The position numbers were made by a program, and so were the translations under genes. This document shows positions 9,092 to 15,982 of a stretch of DNA of 64,000 nt, one piece after another. The stretch covers positions 1 to 64,000 of the forward strand of contig VHCW01000014.1 in assembly GCA_016871575.1 (NCBI GenBank). The letters run 5' to 3'. The DNA comes from Verrucomicrobiota bacterium (GTDB lineage: Bacteria > Verrucomicrobiota > Verrucomicrobiia > Palsa-1439). The notes under the pieces are model-generated. The model worked only from the letters and a program-made list of their open reading frames with translations. It did not search any database and was not told where the DNA came from. The stretch's first letter is position 1. Each line of letters starts with the position of its first letter.

Positions 9092-10374
9092 GGCGCAAGT
9101 TCCATGTTGGAGATTCCTGCCGTTCCGGGATGGAAGATGTTGCCGGAGAAACGCAGCATCTTGGGGCCGTTCGCGCCGCCTTCGATGATGACGGCGTACT
9201 TGTAACGCGGCGGATGGTCGTCGCAATGGACGACGTTGCCTTGGATGATGACGTCCTTGAGTGGCGGGTTGTCGGGTTTTTGGCCGCGATTGAACCGCAG
9301 TGGCGCGACGTTGTCGCCCCAAACCCATCGCGAATGACCGTGGCCGAAGTCGGAGATGATGTTGTTGGCGATGATCGAGCCGCCGTCAGTGTTTGTGCCG
9401 GTGCGGGAAGCTGCGCCGGGCATCAGGGCGATGCTCCAGAGATCGTTCTTCGAGAATTGATTGCCGATGATGAGCACATGGCGCGAGCCGTGCATCGCTT
9501 TCATGCCAATGTGAGAATTGTTGATGATGTTCTGCGCGACGATGACGTGGTCGCTGTGGATGTCAATCCCTTGCGCAGCGTTCTCGATGTAGTTGCCGAG
9601 AATCTGCGTGTAGTCGCTGACTTCCGGCGCGGTGACGATGATGGCGGAGCCTTGGTGCCAGTTCTGGGCGAATTCAGCGTCCCATGTCTTTTGATTGGTG
9701 ATGATGCCTTTTTGGGCGTTCTTTTTCACAAACTTGCCGAGGTCGAACTTCTTCTGAATCTCCGGCGTTGGCAACAAGTTCTGCTCGATGAGGCGATTGC
9801 CTTGGATGAGCGTCCCCTTGCTGTAGCTCACTGCGATACCGGTGCCGTCAATACACTTGAACGCGTAGCCCCAATCCTCGCCGCGGGTGCGGTCGTCCAC
9901 GGTGATGCGCATGTAGTTTTGCACCAGACAACTGCGAATCTGGCTGCCGGTGCATTCCCGAACCGCAATCGCCGCCGACCGCGTGCGGTTGTCGAGCACG
10001 CGCAGGTTCTCCAGCACAAGATTGCAACACTTGATTGCCAGCACTCCTTCGGACTGCGTCTCCGTTTTCCCTTCGGGCCGCATCAACGTGAGATCGCGGA
10101 TCTGGACATCTTTCGCGTCTTCGATGACGAGAATGGGTTGGTCGGGATTCGTTTGCCGGATGCGGCCCGGTCCGAAAAGCCCGCCGCCTTGCTTGCCAAT
10201 CTGAATCTTCTCCGAAATGTCATAGTCCCCGGCGGGGACATAAACCATCCGACCGAGATTCGCGCGGATGGCTTCTTGGATGGATGGGTAGTCCGCCACT
10301 GATGGAGCCGGCGCAGCCGCAGCCGCAAGGGTTGCCAACAGCACGCCAAGCGAAATCACGATCCCGCTTCTCAT
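9088..10374 (-). CDS. Secreted right-handed beta-helix protein
   Basis: A 428-residue protein. The start at 10374 (MRSGIVISLGVLLATLAAAAAPA) overlaps the preceding stop (ATGA); the track ORF begins 92 codons earlier in shadow sequence. The opening PSIQEAIRANLGRMVYVPAGDYDISEKIQ is the standard N-terminal cap of pectate-lyase-like parallel beta helices. It is followed by many short turns of the parallel beta-helix type (DVQIRDLTL, NLVLENLRVLDN, TQILGNYIENAAQGIDIHSDHVIVAQNIINN). Members are polysaccharide lyases, epimerases or hydrolases. No catalytic residues can be assigned from sequence alone. Position in a four-gene coupled operon with two TIM-barrel proteins and a sulfatase supports a role in polysaccharide breakdown. 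Confidence 0.82.
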   Translation of the reverse strand: MRSGIVISLGVLLATLAAAAAPAPSVADYPSIQEAIRANLGRMVYVPAGDYDISEKIQIGKQGGGLFGPGRIRQTNPDQPILVIEDAKDVQIRDLTLMRPEGKTETQSEGVLAIKCCNLVLENLRVLDNRTRSAAIAVRECTGSQIRSCLVQNYMRITVDDRTRGEDWGYAFKCIDGTGIAVSYSKGTLIQGNRLIEQNLLPTPEIQKKFDLGKFVKKNAQKGIITNQKTWDAEFAQNWHQGSAIIVTAPEVSDYTQILGNYIENAAQGIDIHSDHVIVAQNIINNSHIGMKAMHGSRHVLIIGNQFSKNDLWSIALMPGAASRTGTNTDGGSIIANNIISDFGHGHSRWVWGDNVAPLRFNRGQKPDNPPLKDVIIQGNVVHCDDHPPRYKYAVIIEGGANGPKMLRFSGNIFHPGTAGISNMELAP

Positions 10375-12491
10375 TTTGGATGCACGACCTCCAACACCAG
10401 ATCGTAGCACGATTGGCCGTTGGCGCGGGCGCGGACGTAATCCCAACAGGCTTCGCCAACATTCGTGCTGTCGGACGCGCCAAAACAAATCTCGTTGCGG
10501 CCGACGCCGGCCTTGGTGTAGGCGCCGGGCGCATCGAGCCGGAGTTCGCCGTCCACATAGACCTTGACGTCCTTGCCCTGCGTCACGATGCGATAGACAT
10601 GGAAATCCTTGGTGGTATCCATCGCGTAGCGGACCGACTTGCGGCTCCATAGCTCAATGCGGTCAGGCAACAGTTCCAGTCGCTCTTGTGCTTCGCCGTT
10701 GCTGATGATGATGCGACTCAGGCCGGAAATAACTTTGACGCGCGCTTCGACGACGGATTGGCCGCCCGGATCGGCGCCCCACCGATAACGGTAGTAATGA
10801 AAATCGCCCGACTGATTGCCGCGGTCGGCGATGGTCAGCGTGCCGTTGGCCAATCGTTCCTCGGTGCGCGGCGAACCGGTGTCGCGCGTCCATGGTTTGG
10901 CGGGCAGCTCGTCCGCTTCGTAGGCCGCCGTCCACGGCGCGTCGTCGGCCATCTGTGGATTGACGGCAATCTCGATTTTGTTCGCGCCTTTCTTTATCCA
11001 CAGGGGATTCACCTTCAGGTCGAGCCAGTCCTTGACCAGCTTGCCGTCGGCGAGTTCGTGGCCGTTGAGTTTCACTTGGACATCGCGGACGTTTCGCAAC
11101 ATCGGCATCTGCGCGTGCAAGGTCACTTGGGACTTGGTCTTGGCGTCGAAGTCTTCGCCGACAACCAAGTCGAGCGCCAACGGTTTGCTGGCCGTGATGG
11201 CCTTCGGGTGGGTGGGCGTGAAAATGGGGACGTTGCAGTATTTCGAGCCGCCGGCCAACCACGAGTCGGGTTTGCCATCGCGCACGGTGACGAAATAGAG
11301 CCTGTTCATTTTTCGCAATGCCTTCGGATCACCGGCCTCCTTGAAGACGGGCGAGTGCGCGCCGAACACGTCGAAGAGATTGAAGAGATGAATGCCATCC
11401 GCGCCGGCAGCCCACGCTTCCATTGCCTGGCCACGATAGCTTTCCACCGAGCCGCGACGAAACCGGCCTTCGCCTTTGACGCGGGAGTCGCTCAGGCACG
11501 GATAGACCGGCACGCCGTATTTGTGACCGAGCGCGACGCTGGCTTCCCACGGGTTCAGGCGGAAATAACAGGTCGTAACGAGCATGTCGAACAAGCCTTC
11601 CTTGAGCCAGCGCTCGACATCGAGGCCCATGTCGCGGTTGAACTCGACGGAGTCCGGCACGCGCACCATGATGAGAATCGGGCGTTTGCGTTTGAGGCCG
11701 ACTTCCTCGGTCATCGCGCGGACGCGGCGCATCAAGCCCGTCATCATCTCCCGCTCGGCGTCGTTGGACTTGCCGCCGTGGGCAGTGCTTTTGAAGTAAC
11801 AGAGGTGACGGAAGAAATCCAGTTCCACGCCGTCCACGTCGTAGTTTTGGCAGACTTCCTCAATGAACCGGAACGCGAGGTCGCGAATCTCCGGTCGTGC
11901 GTAGTCCACCGAACTCCAACGTCCATAGCGCGACCGTTTAATGGGATCGCCCACGAGCCAGTCGGGATGATCCAGTTTCAGTTGCGGGTAAAGCAGATAC
12001 GGTTTGTCTGGCCGGTAGGCGGCGTCGTGGGTGTCGTTCATCCGCATGGACCAGAAACATTCCATCTTGTTCTTGTGGGCGAACTCCAGCACCGCCTGCA
12101 AACAGTCTGTGCCCATGTCAATCAACTCTTGCGTGATGTTTCGCATCTCGGGACGGATGCCGTAATCGCCGGGTTGTCGGGTCAACACCGCGCCGACTTT
12201 GGTGTTGTGAGTGAAAAAGCTGAACCCGGAACTGATGGTGCAGTAGGAAATCGTGTCCACCTGTGTGCCCGCCAACGACGTCGTGCGCCGGGCGAGAAAT
12301 TGTTCCAAGGTCAATTTCTCGTCCTTCGGATAGTAGAGCACGTCACACCCGTCGTTGTTGAAGATGACGCGCCGCTGTCGGTGGGCGAGCTGGTTGCGCG
12401 TCTCCCGGAGTTTTTTCAGTTCGGCTGTTGGCTCAGCGTCAACCGGCAGGCAACCCAACACAGCCAAGAGGATCAAGAGGTTCATCTTCAT
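10371..12491 (-). CDS. GHL10-like TIM-barrel protein with C-terminal beta-sandwich
   Basis: A 706-residue exported protein, first gene of the operon. ATG at 12491 (MKMNLLILLAVLGCLPVDA) has GGAG nine bases upstream and a clear promoter. The N-terminal two thirds is a TIM barrel of the putative glycoside hydrolase GHL10 type (YDVDGVELDFFRH carries the expected acidic residues; DMLVTTCYFRLNPWEASVAL; AAGADGIHLFNLFD). From about residue 580 a laminin-G/concanavalin-like sandwich follows (VVEARVKVISGLSRIIISNG, DFHVYRIVTQGKDVKVYVDGEL), often a sugar-binding or accessory module. Length exceeds the bare barrel because of this module. Enzymatic activity is inferred; the family is poorly characterised. 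Confidence 0.78.
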   Translation of the reverse strand: MKMNLLILLAVLGCLPVDAEPTAELKKLRETRNQLAHRQRRVIFNNDGCDVLYYPKDEKLTLEQFLARRTTSLAGTQVDTISYCTISSGFSFFTHNTKVGAVLTRQPGDYGIRPEMRNITQELIDMGTDCLQAVLEFAHKNKMECFWSMRMNDTHDAAYRPDKPYLLYPQLKLDHPDWLVGDPIKRSRYGRWSSVDYARPEIRDLAFRFIEEVCQNYDVDGVELDFFRHLCYFKSTAHGGKSNDAEREMMTGLMRRVRAMTEEVGLKRKRPILIMVRVPDSVEFNRDMGLDVERWLKEGLFDMLVTTCYFRLNPWEASVALGHKYGVPVYPCLSDSRVKGEGRFRRGSVESYRGQAMEAWAAGADGIHLFNLFDVFGAHSPVFKEAGDPKALRKMNRLYFVTVRDGKPDSWLAGGSKYCNVPIFTPTHPKAITASKPLALDLVVGEDFDAKTKSQVTLHAQMPMLRNVRDVQVKLNGHELADGKLVKDWLDLKVNPLWIKKGANKIEIAVNPQMADDAPWTAAYEADELPAKPWTRDTGSPRTEERLANGTLTIADRGNQSGDFHYYRYRWGADPGGQSVVEARVKVISGLSRIIISNGEAQERLELLPDRIELWSRKSVRYAMDTTKDFHVYRIVTQGKDVKVYVDGELRLDAPGAYTKAGVGRNEICFGASDSTNVGEACWDYVRARANGQSCYDLVLEVVHPK

Positions 12492-12513
12492 AGTGGTTTC
12501 TCCGCGGGTTCGG

Positions 12514-12542
12514 ATACTACGTTTTGCGCGGCGTAGCGTCAA
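12514..12542 (-). promoter_or_regulatory. Sigma-70-type promoter of the hydrolase operon
   Basis: On the reverse strand TTGACG (12542-12537) and TAGTAT (12519-12514) are separated by exactly 17 bases. The predicted start of transcription leaves a leader of about 15-20 nt containing GGAG before the ATG at 12491. This is the only well-formed promoter I see for the 12.5-6.4 kb gene chain. Confidence 0.6.
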
Positions 12543-12574
12543 ACCTTTCGGTTGCGCTGCCGGAATAAAACCGG

Positions 12575-12988
12575 CTATGGCTCGAAGAAAGAGTTGAAAC
12601 CCTTTGCACGGAGGTCGCGTTTCAGCTCCTCGTCTTCCGTCCAGAGTCGGCCATCCAGATGCAACGTCAGCGCCACGAACGGCGTGTCCTTCTGATCTAT
12701 CTCGCGGCAAAGGCGGTGCGCCTCCAGCCAAGTGCCGATGGCGATGGCCGATTCGTCCGCAAAACGAATGCGCGCCAGCAAGGCATTGAGCGCATCCAAC
12801 AACTCGTCTTCAGAAAGCTCCGTGGCGGCAAGGAGCCGGTCCTTGTGCTTGAACAACTCGACAAAGAGAAACCGTGGACAGCAGAAGCGGGATGGTACAT
12901 CGGCAAACAGGGTTTCGCGCAGGCGGGATCGGGTGCTGACCAACGCGGCAAACAGCACGTTGGTGTCCACGACAATGAACGGACTCAT
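12575..12988 (-). CDS. PIN-domain toxin (VapC-like ribonuclease)
   Basis: A 137-residue single-domain protein with PIN-fold acidic residues in order: FIVVDTNVLFAAL (first Asp), FVELFKHKDRL (Glu) and KDTPFVALTLHLDGRLWTED (Asp/Asp), the metal site of a ribonuclease that in VapC toxins cuts tRNA or rRNA. It starts four bases inside the upstream antitoxin gene (ATGA overlap), the classic antitoxin-first arrangement. Its 3' end is 33 bases before the promoter of the hydrolase operon. Target RNA cannot be predicted. Confidence 0.85.
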   Translation of the reverse strand: MSPFIVVDTNVLFAALVSTRSRLRETLFADVPSRFCCPRFLFVELFKHKDRLLAATELSEDELLDALNALLARIRFADESAIAIGTWLEAHRLCREIDQKDTPFVALTLHLDGRLWTEDEELKRDLRAKGFNSFFEP

Positions 12989-13206
12989 TGCGGTTTAGCA
13001 GCGGCGAACCGCGCTTGATTGCGCGCCCACCAGTCCGCGTTGATGTCCTCCGCCAGCGCCTTCGCCGCTGCGTCAGTCAGACGGCTGCGCCGTGCCGCCG
13101 TTTCGACGCGCAGCCAATCCACAAAGGCGTTGGTCGCTTCCGCCGGCATGTCGCGCGTGGGGATATGAACACGGATTTCGTCTTGGTTGGCTTCGACTGT
13201 AATCAT
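12985..13206 (-). CDS. Antitoxin partner of the PIN toxin
   Basis: A 73-residue acidic-then-basic protein (MITVEANQDEIRVHIPTRDM followed by a helical region with TDAAAKALAEDINADWWARN). I do not recognise a named DNA-binding family; there is no obvious AbrB or ribbon-helix-helix signature. Its role is inferred from size, gene order and the four-base overlap with the PIN gene. A beta-strand-rich start and helical tail fit a small antitoxin that wraps around the toxin. A candidate promoter lies directly upstream. Confidence 0.7.
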   Translation of the reverse strand: MITVEANQDEIRVHIPTRDMPAEATNAFVDWLRVETAARRSRLTDAAAKALAEDINADWWARNQARFAAAKPQ

Positions 13207-13215
13207 GACACCGCG

Positions 13216-13244
13216 ACCTTACCTTGTCTTGGCTGCGTCCGCAA
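13216..13244 (-). promoter_or_regulatory. Candidate promoter of the toxin-antitoxin pair
   Basis: TTGCGG and TAAGGT on the reverse strand are spaced by 17 bases, and the -10 box ends nine bases before the antitoxin ATG at 13206, leaving almost no leader. The -10 is a poor match, so confidence is low. Confidence 0.35.
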
Positions 13245-13271
13245 GAGCCTTTGCCGTTCCCGGACATCGCG

Positions 13272-13313
13272 CCGGAAAATGGGCGGACGCTGTCCGCTCC
13301 CACATTCTTCCGG
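13272..13313. repeat. REP-like nested palindrome
   Basis: The core GGGCGGACgctGTCCGCTCC is a GC-rich hairpin with a three-base loop, and it is framed by CCGGAA and TTCCGG. It lies in the 120-base gap between the antitoxin and the ceramidase-like gene. Its size and style match the palindromes inside the elements at 25.9 and 60.7 kb, although the sequences differ. It could instead act as a terminator stem, but there is no T-run. Confidence 0.45.
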
Positions 13314-13326
13314 AATATCTTTCTGG

Positions 13327-14640
13327 TTACCGGCGGAACTCGCGCGGGATCAACTGGTGAACGGTGCTGATGATGCGTTGCTCGATGCCGGGGGCGAATT
13401 TGGTCGGGCGGTCGTAGTAGAGCATGGCCGAGGCGCCCTCGTAGCCGCCCTCGGCCAGTATTCGCTCGGAGGGAATGTAGCAAGGCATGTCGTTCGAGTA
13501 GCCGTTGACCCAGAGCCGCTCGGAGTCCAACTCGCGCTTGAGCCGCAAGGAATAATCCACCACGATCTCGCCGGGGAAGAAGACCATCGCGAGGTCGTGG
13601 CCAAAGTTCCAGACCTGCACCAGATAGGGCAGCGTTGTGGGAAGCTTTTCGCCGCGATCCAGTTTCGCAAGCTGCACCTTGGCGTGGTAGGCGACCGCGG
13701 CGGTCTTGTCCTTTGCGCGCGTCTCCCACTCGGCGCGGGTCGGAAGTTCGTCAAATGGCAAGTCAATCTGTTTCGCGCGACACTCCAATTTCCCGCTGAC
13801 CACCCGCATGGAGCCTTTCACGATGGTTTTGACTTCTTCCCCAATGGCGTTGCCGTAGTCACGCGCCAACTCGTAGGTTCGCCGCGGATTCGGGTTTTGG
13901 TCCGCGCCGCAACCGAGCGCGACGAGCGCAACGGCGCCGGGGAATTGTTTCTCGATGAACTCCTGCGCGCAGCCGGGCCAGTCGCCGTGGATCTTGTTGA
14001 AATTGAGCACGGTCGCGTGGCAGGCGTAGCTGGTGAAGATCGCGCGCACCTTGCCATCAGCGCCCGTCACCCGCAGCACGGGCACCGAGTGGTCTTCCGG
14101 GCGGAACGCATACTGACGGCGGTTGTGGGCGAAGCTGGCATGGGTGAAACCGAGAGAGAGCTTCGCGGGTTTGCGGTCGGCGAGCGCGGCAAGAGCAACC
14201 TGCTCCAGCTTGTCCGTCAACTCGCGCGAGTAACGCTCAATCTTCGCCTGGTGTTCCGGCGGGATGTCGCGGCTGAAAAGGTTGGGCAGGACGCCTGTCA
14301 GCATCGGCGCGGAGTGTGTGTGGCTGGAACAGATGGCGACGCGGGCGTTGGCGATCTTGAGGCGTTTCACCAGTTCGTCGCGCATCCATGCGGGCACGCC
14401 GCAGTTGTCCACGGCCAGTAACACTGCAGGCCCCTCGGCGTCGCTGCCGAAGGCGATCGCCTTGGCGAAGATGCGTTGCTCGACGCCTTCGTGCTCGTTG
14501 GTGCGGGAGCCGTACCCGCTGAGCCGAACAGGATAATCGGGCGTGATGTCTATTTTCGCCGCGCCCGCCATTTGATCAGCGACGGATTGATTCCAAGCAA
14601 GGAGGGACAACAAGAGAAACAGCCGGGCACTCGATTTCAT
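13327..14640 (-). CDS. Neutral/alkaline ceramidase-like hydrolase
   Basis: A 437-residue secreted protein (signal MKSSARLFLLLSLLAWNQSVA). The neutral/alkaline non-lysosomal ceramidase N-terminal domain is recognisable from AGAAKIDITPDYPVRLSGYG, the zinc-site segment ICSSHTHSAP, FTSYACHATVL and LVALGCGADQNPNPR. Full-length ceramidases are 650-750 residues with a C-terminal immunoglobulin-like domain; that domain is absent here, as in many bacterial members of unknown substrate. True ceramide hydrolysis is therefore only one possibility. The gene faces away from the permease gene across an 86-base gap. Alternative: an amide or ester hydrolase acting on another polymer. Confidence 0.82.
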   Translation of the reverse strand: MKSSARLFLLLSLLAWNQSVADQMAGAAKIDITPDYPVRLSGYGSRTNEHEGVEQRIFAKAIAFGSDAEGPAVLLAVDNCGVPAWMRDELVKRLKIANARVAICSSHTHSAPMLTGVLPNLFSRDIPPEHQAKIERYSRELTDKLEQVALAALADRKPAKLSLGFTHASFAHNRRQYAFRPEDHSVPVLRVTGADGKVRAIFTSYACHATVLNFNKIHGDWPGCAQEFIEKQFPGAVALVALGCGADQNPNPRRTYELARDYGNAIGEEVKTIVKGSMRVVSGKLECRAKQIDLPFDELPTRAEWETRAKDKTAAVAYHAKVQLAKLDRGEKLPTTLPYLVQVWNFGHDLAMVFFPGEIVVDYSLRLKRELDSERLWVNGYSNDMPCYIPSERILAEGGYEGASAMLYYDRPTKFAPGIEQRIISTVHQLIPREFRR

Positions 14641-14726
14641 GATGCTATGGTGCCGCAGATCCCGTTGTTTGCAACGAAAAATATCACTGGCAATGCGGCG
14701 GCTTGATTTGTGGACGGGGTTTGGTT

Positions 14727-15971
14727 ATGCACGGGCGCGTGAGCTTGAACAAGGAAGTGATGGCGGTGGTGATTTTTGTAATCACCTACGTGCTGATCAG
14801 CGGACGACGCTTGAAGGTGCTCCCACTCTACCGACCGGCGGCGGCGCTGTTGGGAGCGGTGTTGATGGTGGCCACGGGCGTAATGTCGCCGGAACAGGCG
14901 TATCGCTCGGTGGATTACAACACGATTGTGTTGCTGCTGGGAATGATGTTGATTGCGGCCTACCTGCACATGGCAGGTTTTTTCGGGTGGGCAGCGGACT
15001 GGATTTTGCGGCGGGCGGGGACGCCGCGACGGTTGCTGCTGTTGGTGATGTTGACCTCGGCGGTGTTATCGGCGCTGCTGGTGAACGACACGGTGTGTCT
15101 GTTGCTGACGCCGCTGGTGGTGGCGGTGATCGTGCGGGGGCGGTTGCCGCTGTTGCCGTACTTGATGGCGCTGGCGACGAGCGCGAACACGGGAAGCGTG
15201 GCAACGCTGGTCGGCAATCCGCAGTGCATGATCATCGGGCAGATGTCGGGCATGTCGTTTGGCCACTACGCGCTCGTGGTAACGCCGGTGGCGGCGGTTT
15301 GTCTGGCGATCAATTACGCCGTGCTGGCATTGGGATTTCGGAAAACGCTTTCAACAGCAACGATTGATGCAGGTCGCGGCGCGGAGGCCGCCCCCACTCT
15401 GGATCTGAAGTTGTGCGGAACCGTGGGCGCGGTGTTTGCGCTGGTGCTCGCCGGTTTTTTCCTGGGGTTCAATCTGCCGTGGACGGCGATGTCGGGCGCG
15501 GCGCTGATCATGGTGGTGGCGCGACGCGACACGCACGTGGTGCTCAAACACGTGGACTGGCATCTGTTGGTGTTTTTCGCGGCGCTGTTCGTGGTGGTCG
15601 AGGGATTGAACGAGACGGGGCTGCCGGAGAAACTGCATCCGTCGTTTGGCGCGGACGCGACGACGCAGGCGTGGAACCTGACGTGGTTCTCGGTGGCGGG
15701 ATCGAACATTTTCTCCAACGTGCCGTTTGTGTTGGTCGTGGGCAAATGGATCGGCAGCCTCAGCCAGCCGGACCTGATGTGGAAGGTGCTGGCGGTGACG
15801 ACCACGTTTGCCGGCAACCTGACGATTCTCGGCTCGGTCGCCAACATCATCGTCGTCGAGTCGGCGCGCGGCCATTGCGAAGTCGGGTTCTGGGATTACG
15901 CGCGGTTCGGCATCCCGGTCACGATCCTGACGACGTTGGCGGGCGTCGCGCTCTTGTTGGCATTACACTGA
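14727..15971 (+). CDS. SLC13/ArsB-type anion permease
   Basis: A 414-residue integral membrane protein with about ten or eleven hydrophobic segments. Two inverted halves are visible, each with the re-entrant signature of the ion-transporter superfamily: [19 protein letters not shown] with [15 protein letters not shown] in the first, [17 protein letters not shown] with [19 protein letters not shown] in the second. Relatives move sodium with sulfate, dicarboxylates, phosphate or arsenite. Given the sulfatases nearby, sulfate is an attractive substrate, but that is inference. I chose ATG 14727 because GGGG lies eight bases before it; the upstream candidate at 14703 is a weaker start and the later GTG at 14740 cannot be excluded. 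Confidence 0.85.
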   Translation: MHGRVSLNKEVMAVVIFVITYVLISGRRLKVLPLYRPAAALLGAVLMVATGVMSPEQAYRSVDYNTIVLLLGMMLIAAYLHMAGFFGWAADWILRRAGTPRRLLLLVMLTSAVLSALLVNDTVCLLLTPLVVAVIVRGRLPLLPYLMALATSANTGSVATLVGNPQCMIIGQMSGMSFGHYALVVTPVAAVCLAINYAVLALGFRKTLSTATIDAGRGAEAAPTLDLKLCGTVGAVFALVLAGFFLGFNLPWTAMSGAALIMVVARRDTHVVLKHVDWHLLVFFAALFVVVEGLNETGLPEKLHPSFGADATTQAWNLTWFSVAGSNIFSNVPFVLVVGKWIGSLSQPDLMWKVLAVTTTFAGNLTILGSVANIIVVESARGHCEVGFWDYARFGIPVTILTTLAGVALLLALH

Positions 15972-15982
15972 GTCCCGTTCCA

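Noticed and set aside
10686-12536. Plus-strand ORF of 616 aa
   Set aside because: Antisense to the GHL10-like gene, which has a signal peptide, promoter, ribosome site and recognisable domains.
13327-14640. Firm call of ceramidase activity
   Set aside because: Only the N-terminal domain is present and the family contains many bacterial members of unknown substrate.
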